NCBI GenBank assembly: GCA_045532295.1
Contig: JAZSFP010000018.1
Coordinates: 1-54,720, forward strand
DNA: 54,720 nt
Direction of reading: 5' to 3'
Source: UBA10677 sp045532295
GTDB lineage: Bacteria > Bacillota > Clostridia > Christensenellales > Pumilibacteraceae
The position numbers and the translations under genes are program-made. Shown piece by piece: positions 8,452-14,974 of the stretch. Under the pieces are notes generated by a model. That model saw only the letters and a list, made by a program, of their open reading frames with translations. It was not told the DNA's origin and made no database searches. Numbering within the stretch: position 1 is the stretch's first letter; every line of letters starts with the position of its first letter.

Positions 8452-9447
8452 TCATATTTCATCCCTATGTTTTTTTAGATAATCAATAATCCGGTGGTCC
8501 AAGTGGTTTAAGGAAAAAATATTAAATGCTTCACCTTTCTTTACTACTTGATAATGCTTTTGACCGTAATCAGACAAACCGTAAACGCTAGTTTTCTTTC
8601 CGGCGCGAACGACAAGGAAATAATCGCCGTTCTTGAAATCATAACGGTAGACCTTTAAGTACAGCGACGGAACGTCTACCCACAAATAACAATGCTTTTC
8701 GTAATCAGCTATCCAGGCTTCACGTTCTTTATCATTCTTAAGCAACAGTACTCCGTTCGCCTGTTCTTTCTGGGGAGCTTCCTCAACCGTTAATTGCTCT
8801 TGAGGCGCTGGCGTGGGCTTAAGCTCCGTAGCCTTAACGACCGTAGCCTTTTCCGATTGCTTAAGTGCCCGGATATCCTTTATCGACATTTCAGGCTTAA
8901 CCTTTTTACGTTCTTCAGAAGAAAGTGGGAGCATTTCCACCAACTGGCTGTAGCTGTAATCCTTATAAGCAGGTAAAACCTTACCTTCCTGCCCACAACC
9001 AAAGGCTTTATATACGTTGCGTAAGGCATAAGCGGTTGAACGCTTTATTCCGAAACGCTGCTCGCAGAAATCAGAAAAGCGTAAGTAAACAATATTATAG
9101 ATTGAACGGTTTGGGTCAAATACAGTACATACGGTGCCGTCAGGGTTGAATTGAGACAACTGCCAACCGATTGCCATAAAGCTTGACGAGATACGGCTCA
9201 TTGACGTTTTTATAACAATCTCCGCCTCAAGCGCTTTTACGTAATCTCGTACACGACCGGTTTGAATTCTAACCTGTTGTAAAGACCAAGCTGCAGGCTT
9301 TTCAACGATACCGGAAACTTCTACGTATCGGTACGGATCTTCCGCTTCAATCTTCTCCAGTTCGGTTAAACGCTTTTTCCAAAATGAAAGAGCTTCCCGT
9401 AGCTTCGTGAAATCCGATGGATTGCTTGTAAAACTTAATTCGTTCAT
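8452..9447 (-). CDS. Phage regulatory/replication DNA-binding protein
   Basis: A 331-residue protein, first gene of the leftward operon. It has an N-terminal coiled coil (about 10-85), a central helix-turn-helix-like stretch (FCEQRFGIKRSTAYALRNVYKAFG, about 127-150) reminiscent of DUF3102-type plasmid/phage proteins, a Pro/Glu-rich linker (about 205-235) and a C-terminal globular domain. Its promoter is under the palindromic operators at 9474-9552. Likely an early regulator or replication/partition factor; exact role unknown. Confidence 0.65.
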   Translation of the reverse strand: MNELSFTSNPSDFTKLREALSFWKKRLTELEKIEAEDPYRYVEVSGIVEKPAAWSLQQVRIQTGRVRDYVKALEAEIVIKTSMSRISSSFMAIGWQLSQFNPDGTVCTVFDPNRSIYNIVYLRFSDFCEQRFGIKRSTAYALRNVYKAFGCGQEGKVLPAYKDYSYSQLVEMLPLSSEERKKVKPEMSIKDIRALKQSEKATVVKATELKPTPAPQEQLTVEEAPQKEQANGVLLLKNDKEREAWIADYEKHCYLWVDVPSLYLKVYRYDFKNGDYFLVVRAGKKTSVYGLSDYGQKHYQVVKKGEAFNIFSLNHLDHRIIDYLKKHRDEI

Positions 9448-9473
9448 ATCCTTTACCTCACAATTAAAATAAT

Positions 9474-9555
9474 ACTCAAGAAAACTTGACTATACAAACA
9501 TTATACTCAAGAATTCTTGAGTTGTCAAGCATTTATTCAAGAAATCTTGTATAAT
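9474..9555. promoter_or_regulatory. Lysogeny control region: three operators and divergent promoters
   Basis: Three 18-bp inverted repeats lie at 9474-9491, 9505-9522 (perfect palindrome ACTCAAGAATTCTTGAGT) and 9535-9552, spaced 31 and 30 bp, about three helical turns. The leftward promoter has its -35 TTGACA (complement of 9523-9528) and -10 TATAAT (complement of 9500-9505) separated by exactly 17 bp, which is the central operator. The rightward promoter has -10 TATAAT at 9550-9555 inside operator 3 and no good -35. The expected binder is the repressor at 9576. Confidence 0.85.
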
Positions 9556-9575
9556 TATCAAAGGAGAGTAATATT

Positions 9576-9785
9576 ATGAAAATATTTAGCGAAAGATTAA
9601 ATGAATTACTGAAAGATAATAAAGTATCGAAATATAAATTAGCAAAAGATATAGGAGTAAGCAATCAAGCAATATGTTACTGGTGCGACGGAACTAATGA
9701 GCCCAAAATTACATATCTCGTTAGAATTGCAGATTATTTTGGAGTATGTACCGACTATTTACTTGGTCGTCAAGAATACTATTAA
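9576..9785 (+). CDS. Cro/CI (Xre)-family phage repressor
   Basis: A 69-residue protein that is almost all helix-turn-helix_3 domain: KYKLAKDIGVSNQAICYWCDGTNEPKITYLVRIADYFGVCTDYLLGR. AAAGGAG ribosome site upstream. It is divergent from the leftward phage operon and faces three palindromic operators, so it most likely represses that operon and perhaps itself. It has no cleavage domain, so induction would need another signal or an antirepressor. Confidence 0.88.
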   Translation: MKIFSERLNELLKDNKVSKYKLAKDIGVSNQAICYWCDGTNEPKITYLVRIADYFGVCTDYLLGRQEYY

Positions 9786-9787
9786 AA

Positions 9788-9810
9788 AGTTGGCTACAAA
9801 AGTTGGCTAC
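9788..9810. repeat. Paired AGTTGGCTAC direct repeats, right end (putative integrase arm sites)
   Basis: AGTTGGCTAC occurs at 9788-9797 and 9801-9810, the same orientation as the left-end pair. The first copy starts immediately after the repressor stop codon. Confidence 0.6.
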
Positions 9811-9853
9811 ACCTATAATTGAAGACAATTATAAGCCCAAAATGCCGTAAAAA

Positions 9854-9881
9854 AGCCCCTATTATGCTCATAATAGGGGCT
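9854..9881 (-). terminator. Terminator guarding the right end of the element
   Basis: AGCCCCTATTAT pairs with ATAATAGGGGCT; on the minus strand it is followed by six T. It would stop leftward transcription entering from the host side. Confidence 0.7.
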
Positions 9882-9898
9882 AAAATTATAGCATTTTG

Positions 9899-9944
9899 CC
9901 TGTTAATCAGGCTGTCGTTGGTTCAAGTCCAATCCGAGGAGCCA
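9899..9944 (+). other. attR: duplicated 3' half of tRNA-Asn
   Basis: From the anticodon loop onward the sequence reads as tRNA-Asn: loop with GTT anticodon, 3' anticodon strand TCAGG, variable loop, T arm (GTTGG TTCAAGT CCAAT), acceptor strand CCGAGGA, discriminator G and CCA (9942-9944). The 5' half is missing: the bases before the loop do not pair with TCAGG. This is the duplicate left by integration into the 3' end of a tRNA gene. Confidence 0.85.
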
Positions 9945-9948
9945 AAAT

Positions 9949-9980
9949 ACCCATAGACCGTTTGGTCTATGGGTGTTTTT
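9949..9980 (+). terminator. Terminator following the tRNA-Asn fragment
   Basis: ACCCATAGACC pairs with GGTCTATGGGT around GTTT, followed by GTTTTT. It begins 5 nt after the CCA, so it is probably the original host tRNA-Asn terminator, now separated from its gene by the element. Confidence 0.8.
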
Positions 9981-10125
9981 CTATCCACAGGAAACAAACC
10001 AACGGTTTGTAATCCGCGAACCAACGCGCAAGCGTTAGTTCACAGCCACGCGCAATATCGCGACCGTCGGAGACATTATTATAGGTCTTTTTTAATGCAA
10101 TTTTTAAACGCCACGACAGATTTTG

Positions 10126-10166
10126 TCCCACACTTTAGGTCAATGTATGCTAAAACTCTCCCACAC
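10126..10166. repeat. Paired TCCCACAC repeats, left flank
   Basis: TCCCACAC occurs at 10126-10133 and 10159-10166 (33 bp apart), upstream of the AT-rich lipoprotein. A matching pair in the same orientation, 32 bp apart, lies downstream at 11728-11767. The rest of the 9985-10381 gap holds no gene I can support. Confidence 0.5.
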
Positions 10167-10209
10167 CTAGATTTGAACTATATAATTTCTTCAAGTACAG
10201 TCAATGGAA

Positions 10210-10238
10210 TTGAAATTTTTTAAAATATATGATATAAT
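10210..10238 (+). promoter_or_regulatory. Promoter of AT-rich LRR lipoprotein
   Basis: TTGAAA at 10210-10215 and TATAAT at 10233-10238, 17-bp spacer. It leaves a leader of about 135 nt before the start codon. Confidence 0.5.
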
Positions 10239-10381
10239 AATTATGCTACATATTTTTAACAACCTAAAACCAGAGCATACCGTTGGTAAAAGAGTATTTT
10301 TGCCTTTATATAATGTTGAGTATGTAGCAATATGGAGAGGTGCATTTTTCGGTGTGTCTCTCAAAGGGGCGCACTTTTTTA

Positions 10382-11686
10382 ATGAAAAAGACTAGTTTCA
10401 TTTTTTTGAGTATAATTTTAATATTTACGATGGTTGTAAGTGGGTGCGCTTCTCGATATCAAGATATGACAACGCATAAAAGCGCCAAATATGTATTAAA
10501 CGAAGATGGTACATATAAAATTGAAAGAAATTTGCTTTATTTTAGAGATCCACCAGACACACTCATAATACCAGAGCAATATTTAGATATTCCAGTAACT
10601 CTTATGGGTGGAAATTTTTCAGACTTTAATATTATAGATGTAATTGGTTCTAAAAATTTAGAAAGAATAGAAAAAGATACTTTTGGTTATTTTTCTGATA
10701 TATCACATATGGACTTAAAAAGAGTGATATTTCCTAAAGATGGAAACCTAAAGTCCATAGGAAGTAATTCTTTTTTTCATTGTCACAAATTGGAATTGTT
10801 TGTTGTTCCAAAAGATTTTGAAAGTTTTGGTTATGGTTGTTTTTATGCGTGTGATAATTTGTCAAGTCTAGTTATTTATAATGAAACTCCGCCAAGTGGT
10901 TCTAGTGGGCTTTTTGCTGATTGGTGGAATGATGGTTTTTATAATAGTCCTAATGTAGAATTTACGGTTTATGTTCCAGATAATGCAATTGATACATACT
11001 TGCAGTCGGAGTGGAGAAATAGAAACATTAAAAGAATCTCAGAAATTGAAAACAGTTATATTGGAATTTTTGAAGATATTAATAATTCAAAAATACAAGA
11101 ACAAATTAATGAAAAAAATCTTGAGATAACGCTTATAACATTTATTTGTATTGGTGGTGTTTTGTTAATAATATTTGCAATTGTTGTAGGTGTAGATTTA
11201 AGAAACAAAAAGATAGTATCAAAATACAGTAAAAAAATCCACAAATTATTAGAGACAAATCAACAATTTTCTTTCAGACAAATACAAACAAGATATAGTT
11301 ATCATAAGGAATGTAGTTCAAAAAGGCAGTTTGATAATTTATCTATGGATAACTATTTTATCAGTATTATAAAAAATAACGAATATATATTTCGTAGTTT
11401 AATTGATTCAATAAATTTTAATAGTGCACAATACGATTTATATTTAAACAAATACAATAATATTAATTCAGAAATTACGGAAGTTGACTGTGTGCAAATT
11501 AAATTTTCAAAAGATAAATTTAAGAAATATGAAGATAAAGTTTTTAAATCAAAAAAACTAAAAAAACCGAAATCAGACATTGTAATAAAATGTAGGGTAA
11601 CATATACTTCGCCGAAAGGTAGAAATAGTTATTGGAAAGAACAAAAATATAATTATTATGATTTAATAAGGTTAATTAGGTTTTAA
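10382..11686 (+). CDS. Lipoprotein with BspA-like LRR_5 repeats and membrane-anchored cytoplasmic tail
   Basis: A 434-residue protein. A lipoprotein signal (MKKTSFIFL... VVSGC, Cys near 22) is followed by a leucine-rich region of BspA/LRR_5 type (LKRVIFPKDGNLKSIGSNSFFHC, LSSLVIYNETPP; about 95-190). One membrane helix (about 245-268) precedes a Lys-rich C-terminal domain of about 160 residues. The start at the internal MKKT is chosen because it begins the signal peptide. Base use is markedly more AT-rich than in neighbours, pointing to transfer. It lies between TCCCACAC repeat pairs. Function of the tail unknown. Confidence 0.7.
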   Translation: MKKTSFIFLSIILIFTMVVSGCASRYQDMTTHKSAKYVLNEDGTYKIERNLLYFRDPPDTLIIPEQYLDIPVTLMGGNFSDFNIIDVIGSKNLERIEKDTFGYFSDISHMDLKRVIFPKDGNLKSIGSNSFFHCHKLELFVVPKDFESFGYGCFYACDNLSSLVIYNETPPSGSSGLFADWWNDGFYNSPNVEFTVYVPDNAIDTYLQSEWRNRNIKRISEIENSYIGIFEDINNSKIQEQINEKNLEITLITFICIGGVLLIIFAIVVGVDLRNKKIVSKYSKKIHKLLETNQQFSFRQIQTRYSYHKECSSKRQFDNLSMDNYFISIIKNNEYIFRSLIDSINFNSAQYDLYLNKYNNINSEITEVDCVQIKFSKDKFKKYEDKVFKSKKLKKPKSDIVIKCRVTYTSPKGRNSYWKEQKYNYYDLIRLIRF

Positions 11687-11727
11687 AGGATATTGGTTCT
11701 TACAGAAGGATTAAAAAATACTTTTAG

Positions 11728-11767
11728 TCCCACACACGTGCCCTAAAAACGAGATTTAGTCCCACAC
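11728..11767. repeat. Paired TCCCACAC repeats, right flank
   Basis: TTTAGTCCCACACA occurs twice (11723-11736 and 11755-11768), with TCCCACAC cores at 11728-11735 and 11760-11767, same orientation as the pair at 10126-10166. Confidence 0.55.
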
Positions 11768-11780
11768 ATACACTAGTACG

Positions 11781-11807
11781 GGTCTATAAGTACTTTGCTT
11801 ATAGACC
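11781..11807 (+). terminator. Hairpin, probable terminator
   Basis: GGTCTATAAG pairs with CTTATAGACC, followed by TTTACT. The T-tract is short. It could end the lipoprotein transcript. Confidence 0.45.
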
Positions 11808-11822
11808 TTTACTAAAAATTAT

Positions 11823-11983
11823 AACGGTTTCTTAAAAAGGATAGCCGAGATGCTAATATCGGTTTCGGGATAACGACCTGTTTATATCGGAAATTGTTAG
11901 GTTTGCCCTTAAAGTTTAACACAGTTAGCGTCGTTTGGAAGTTTGATACGCTTATAAAATTACTGAACCTTTGGTCGTCATAA
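11823..11983 (+). pseudogene. Possible remnant of a serine recombinase (resolvase)
   Basis: An open stretch without a start codon encodes about 52 residues, including YRKLLGLPLKFNTVSVVWKFDTL. This loosely resembles the resolvase core around 'gDtvvVwklDRLgR', with the key Arg missing, and then stops. The similarity is short and may be chance. The remainder of 11984-12103 shows nothing I can name. Confidence 0.22.
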
Positions 11984-12103
11984 ATTAGGGAAGATGGTTA
12001 CGAAAGTGCCATAGAACGGCAGCAGTTTTGTGTTTAGCGATTGCAAAATTGTATTCTGTAAGAGATTAATGCGCGCAGAAGGAACTTCCTCATTTTAACA
12101 AAA

Positions 12104-12133
12104 AACAGTTAGTTTAACGCTAACTGTTTTTTT
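12104..12133 (+). terminator. Intrinsic terminator
   Basis: AACAGTTAG pairs with CTAACTGTT, followed by an eight-T run. No intact gene precedes it, consistent with a decayed upstream gene. Confidence 0.75.
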
Positions 12134-12154
12134 GCTAAAAATTTCTTCTTTTGC

Positions 12155-12183
12155 TTGACAAGATTAGTTGGTAGTGGTAGAAT
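12155..12183 (+). promoter_or_regulatory. Promoter of small RNA
   Basis: TTGACA at 12155-12160 and TAGAAT at 12178-12183, 17-bp spacer, about 6 nt before a long closing stem. Confidence 0.65.
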
Positions 12184-12187
12184 AAAA

Positions 12188-12265
12188 ACATAAGTAGCGT
12201 GCTCGCAATGAGCGAGAAGAATGGGTGGTATTAACTTAGCCCGTGGGACGCTACTTTTATGTTTT
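12188..12265 (+). ncRNA. Stand-alone structured small RNA, unknown class
   Basis: A long closing stem pairs ACATAAGTAGCGT with ACGCTACTTTTATGT (one bulge). It encloses a CTCGC/GCGAG hairpin (loop AATGA) and a second weaker hairpin (GGGT with GCCC). It has its own sigma-A promoter, no coding potential and a 3' T-rich end. Layout (closing stem plus two hairpins) resembles the RNAs at 6909 and 54208, but the sequences are not obviously related. Confidence 0.5.
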
Positions 12266-12281
12266 AAACTGTAATTTACGC

Positions 12282-12310
12282 TTGACATAATTAAACTCCT
12301 ATGTTATAAT
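12282..12310 (+). promoter_or_regulatory. Promoter of second small RNA
   Basis: TTGACA at 12282-12287 and TATAAT at 12305-12310 with a 17-bp spacer: a consensus promoter directly upstream of a non-coding, hairpin-rich transcript. Confidence 0.75.
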
Positions 12311-12311
12311 A

Positions 12312-12435
12312 CACTTGACCACCAGCCCCGAAGGGGGAAGTGTCGGGCAAAACCGCGACAACAGAGAAGAACGTTTGGTCTTCGTGCGTAGACTTCTCAA
12401 AAACCGTTTCGATTTTCGGAACGGTTTTCCTTTTT
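12312..12435 (+). ncRNA. Stand-alone structured small RNA with terminator, unknown class
   Basis: ACACTT pairs with AAGTGT around a strong CCCC-GAAG-GGGG hairpin. A GAGAAG/CTTCTC hairpin (12364-12398) follows, then an intrinsic terminator (AAAACCGTT with AACGGTTTT, then T-run; 12399-12435). No open frame. Because it terminates before the promoter of the next gene, it is more likely a free small RNA than a leader of the nucleoside hydrolase. I could not match it to a known RNA family by eye. Confidence 0.6.
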
Positions 12436-12450
12436 GTTAGAAAAAGACAC

Positions 12451-12478
12451 TTGACTTTTGCATAAAAATATGTATAAT
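12451..12478 (+). promoter_or_regulatory. Promoter of nucleoside hydrolase
   Basis: TTGACT at 12451-12456 and TATAAT at 12473-12478, 16-bp spacer. Confidence 0.6.
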
Positions 12479-12510
12479 GATATTAAAATCTAACGAGTGA
12501 TGTGCAAATT

Positions 12511-13452
12511 ATGGAAAAGGCTGTGAAAAAGATTATTTTCGATACTGATATCGGTGGTGATTGTGACGATACTGGTGCGCTTGCTATACTGCAACAGGCG
12601 CAAAAGTCAAACATTGCTAAACTTTTGGCAGTTACCGTCAGCACTTCAAGCCCTTACGCTTGTGGTTGCGCGGATGCAATAAATCGCTATTACGATAACG
12701 TAGTGCCTATCGGCCAAACGGATGGCGTTCCTCCTGGGGACGACGTGGACATCTTTCCGAAATCTTACGGCGCGCATCTAACTAATAAGTTTGAAAATTC
12801 ATATAAATCTGACGGCGAAAAGCCTGAAAACGCCGTAAAACTTCTTCGTAGAATTCTTGCAAACAATCAAGGCGATAAGATAACTTTGGTCGTCGTGGGA
12901 AACAATATAAATATTGCGGGGCTACTTGAAAGTGGCGCAGACGAAATATCACCGCTTACGGGCGTAGAACTCGTAAAAGAGCAGGTTAAAGAACTTTCTC
13001 TTATGGGTTGCTATTTTCCCACCGAGAAAGTGCCGGAAATTTGGTTTGGCGATTACAAAATGGAGGCGGAGTGTAATATTAAAGTAGATATTAAATCCGC
13101 GCAAACGGTATTTAGTAAATGCCCCGTTCCCATCGTGGTAAGCCATTACCTTATAGGACTGTATATTCGCACTGGCGGAATACTTATTAAAACCCAACCA
13201 AAAAATCCCGTTGCCGAATCGTACAGAGTACACTCTAACGGCAACAGGTATAGTTGGGACCCTATTTCTGCATATTACGCAGTATACGGTTTAGGGGATA
13301 TTTTAACCGCCGAAAAACGCGGAAAGGTTAGTATAGACGATAACGGAATTTCTACCTTTGAAGAGGATCCAAACGGATTGCACGTTATACTTGAATGTGA
13401 GGATTACGAAAAGGCGGAAAGGATATTAGATAACGCTATGCAGGGAATTTAA
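12511..13452 (+). CDS. Inosine-uridine nucleoside hydrolase family protein
   Basis: A 313-residue protein with the calcium-binding signature DTDIGGDCDD near the N-terminus (IIFDTDIGGDCDD), followed by GNNINIAGLLES and other elements of the IUNH fold. Members cleave the N-glycosidic bond of ribonucleosides to base and ribose. The start at 12511 (MEKAVKK) is preferred over the in-frame ATG at 12502 by comparison with family N-termini; neither has a good ribosome site. Monocistronic between its own promoter and a terminator. Substrate unknown. Confidence 0.88.
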   Translation: MEKAVKKIIFDTDIGGDCDDTGALAILQQAQKSNIAKLLAVTVSTSSPYACGCADAINRYYDNVVPIGQTDGVPPGDDVDIFPKSYGAHLTNKFENSYKSDGEKPENAVKLLRRILANNQGDKITLVVVGNNINIAGLLESGADEISPLTGVELVKEQVKELSLMGCYFPTEKVPEIWFGDYKMEAECNIKVDIKSAQTVFSKCPVPIVVSHYLIGLYIRTGGILIKTQPKNPVAESYRVHSNGNRYSWDPISAYYAVYGLGDILTAEKRGKVSIDDNGISTFEEDPNGLHVILECEDYEKAERILDNAMQGI

Positions 13453-13507
13453 TTGTCAAATTAAGGAAGAAGAAAAAATGTTATAAGTATTACTTTATAA
13501 GTGGAAA

Positions 13508-13540
13508 CCCCGTAACCGTTTATGGCTACGGGGATTTTTT
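13508..13540 (+). terminator. Intrinsic terminator
   Basis: CCCCGTA pairs with TACGGGG, followed by ATTTTTT. Ends the nucleoside hydrolase transcript. Confidence 0.85.
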
Positions 13541-13700
13541 ATTTTCTAAATGCGCTTGGCAAAAGGTTGGTGTATTTTTTGAAAATTTTATTAAAATTTA
13601 CCGTATTATTAAAACCGCAATCCAAGGCAATATCTAATATGTTTTTATCCGTTGTTTTAATCAAATATAACGCCTCTTCAATAGACGATATGTAAAAAGA
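13539..13700 (-). pseudogene. C-terminal fragment of an AraC-family regulator
   Basis: About 53 residues remain, ending in the second helix-turn-helix of AraC proteins: NILDIALDCGFNNTVNFNKIFKKYTNLLPSAFRK, which fits the pattern IA..CGF...-FxxxFKK...P..FR. The rest of the protein (normally over 250 residues) is absent. Upstream the minus strand reads into the oppositely oriented peptidase fragment. The joint near 13700 is a deletion or rearrangement point. Confidence 0.75.
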
Positions 13701-14329
13701 ACGAGCCAACCGGTGGTTTTGATATGCAGTCGGAAAATACCGGTGGACACGACCCGTATAACGTGATGGCAATGGGTTGGGCAAATCCTTACGTATTTGA
13801 TAGTAGTGATAATAGTCTTTCTAACGAAATAACAATAACTATCAACGATTTTCAATCAAGTGGGGATATTATACTCTTAACGCCTAAGTGGGATAACGAA
13901 AAACAGATTTTTGACGAGTATATCCTGCTTGAATTGTTTACCGCAACGGGATTAAATCAATACGACGCGTCGCTTAGAATACCACACTTAGTAGGTATAA
14001 GACTTTGGCATATAAACGCAACGATAGACGATTCCACGAATAGACATCATAATACGAACGATTCTTCGGACGGCAATTACGACCTCGTTCACTTTATAAG
14101 AAACGACGAAAGCGTGGAGTACAGGTCGCTTACCGCTCTCGATAGACAGGAATACTTGTTCTCGACGGGCGATACTTTTGATATGGAAACCTTCAAATCG
14201 CAGTTTTATAACGGGGACGGAAAACTGGATAACGGAAGTTCGCTTGGGTGGAGTTTTGAAGTAACGAGCATTACGGGAGACGCTTACGGCGAGACGCAAG
14301 CAACGATAAAACTTATTAAAACCGTGTAA
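13700..14329 (+). pseudogene. C-terminal fragment of an M6-like metalloprotease
   Basis: The reading frame is open from about 13685 and encodes EPTGGFDM...GGHDPYNVMAMGWANPYV, then DEYILLELFTATGLNQYDA and GIRLWHINA. This is the C-terminal half of M6 (immune inhibitor A-like) secreted peptidases that follows the zinc site; the signal peptide and HExxH part are missing. An ATG at 13724 could start a 201-residue product, but no ribosome site precedes it and the domain would be broken. Head-to-head with the AraC fragment. Confidence 0.7.
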
Positions 14330-14337
14330 AATTTAGT

Positions 14338-14367
14338 TTGACAACCGCTTTATCATTATGCTATAAT
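14338..14367 (+). promoter_or_regulatory. Promoter
   Basis: TTGACA at 14338-14343 and TATAAT at 14362-14367, 18-bp spacer, upstream of the 14398 gene. Confidence 0.7.
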
Positions 14368-14397
14368 TTTATTAGAATAAAACGAAGGAGAGTAATT

Positions 14398-14904
14398 ATG
14401 TACTGGTACAATTTTGGAAGAAATGAAGTTTATATAGGTAACGGCGGAAAATTTAGACATAGTAGAGATTGTATGAGCATATCATCTGAAGAAAAGCAAA
14501 AAATAGCAGACTTTTTTTCCGAGCGTCTATTAGCAATCTATAAAGAGTACGATAGAAGTTACGATAATAGCGACGACGAGAGAGTAATTGATTCGCATCA
14601 CTCGTCCAGTTCTTGCGTTTATAGAGAAGTAGACGTTGAAAAAGATTTATACGGCTTAGTAATGCGTAACGGCGAAGTTACGGGCATAGTGTTTTACATA
14701 AAGGACGGCAATGATATTTATACAAAAGTCTTCAACTTCAACGGCGAGCCTGCAACCTGGATGCGTCTTGGGTATTCCGCGTCGCATAGTTCCTCTTATA
14801 CCACGGTAGAGAGAGTTAAGTTAGTTAAAAAAGGTGAGAACGGCGCGCCCGAAAGCGCAAAAAAGGCAACATTTATCCAGAGTCAAATGTACCCTGAGAT
14901 ATAA
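14398..14904 (+). CDS. Hypothetical protein
   Basis: A 168-residue soluble protein with a helical segment (SSEEKQKIADFFSERLLAIYKEYDR) and a beta-rich C-terminal half. Start chosen at 14398 because AAGGAG lies 8 nt upstream, after a clear promoter. Followed by a palindromic terminator at 14928. No family recognised and no informative neighbours. Confidence 0.7.
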   Translation: MYWYNFGRNEVYIGNGGKFRHSRDCMSISSEEKQKIADFFSERLLAIYKEYDRSYDNSDDERVIDSHHSSSSCVYREVDVEKDLYGLVMRNGEVTGIVFYIKDGNDIYTKVFNFNGEPATWMRLGYSASHSSSYTTVERVKLVKKGENGAPESAKKATFIQSQMYPEI

Positions 14905-14927
14905 TCGTTCGATTTAAAAACGAAAGT

Positions 14928-14953
14928 CCAAGTCAATTGACTTGGTACTTTTT
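14928..14953 (+). terminator. Intrinsic terminator (18-bp palindrome)
   Basis: CCAAGTCAATTGACTTGG is a perfect palindrome followed by TACTTTTT. Confidence 0.75.
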
Positions 14954-14974
14954 GTATTAGTAAATTTAGTTAAT

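Larger units (their letters stand above)
1..9944. mobile_element. Integrated inovirus-like (filamentous phage) element in tRNA-Asn
   Basis: The block holds a tyrosine integrase, an HUH rolling-circle Rep, a Zot/pI-like membrane ATPase, a large signal-peptide protein with a C-terminal membrane anchor (pIII-like), a likely ssDNA-binding protein and a string of small genes. All are leftward except the divergent repressor, a layout typical of inoviruses. The right end is a duplicated tRNA-Asn 3' half (9899-9944). The left junction is inferred to lie at or just before position 1, because the fragment orientation puts the intact tRNA to the left. AGTTGGCTAC pairs sit at both ends. No major coat gene was recognised, so a satellite or defective element is possible. 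Confidence 0.8.

Noticed and set aside
9899..9944. Functional tRNA-Asn
   Set aside because: Only the part from the anticodon loop to CCA is present; the upstream bases do not form the D arm, 5' acceptor or anticodon 5' strand.
12312..12435. Riboswitch controlling the nucleoside hydrolase
   Set aside because: The transcript ends at its own terminator and the gene has a separate promoter 16 bp later, so a free RNA is more likely.
13724..14329. Complete 201-residue protein
   Set aside because: It begins inside the conserved core of an M6-like peptidase domain, has no ribosome site, and the homologous frame is open further upstream.
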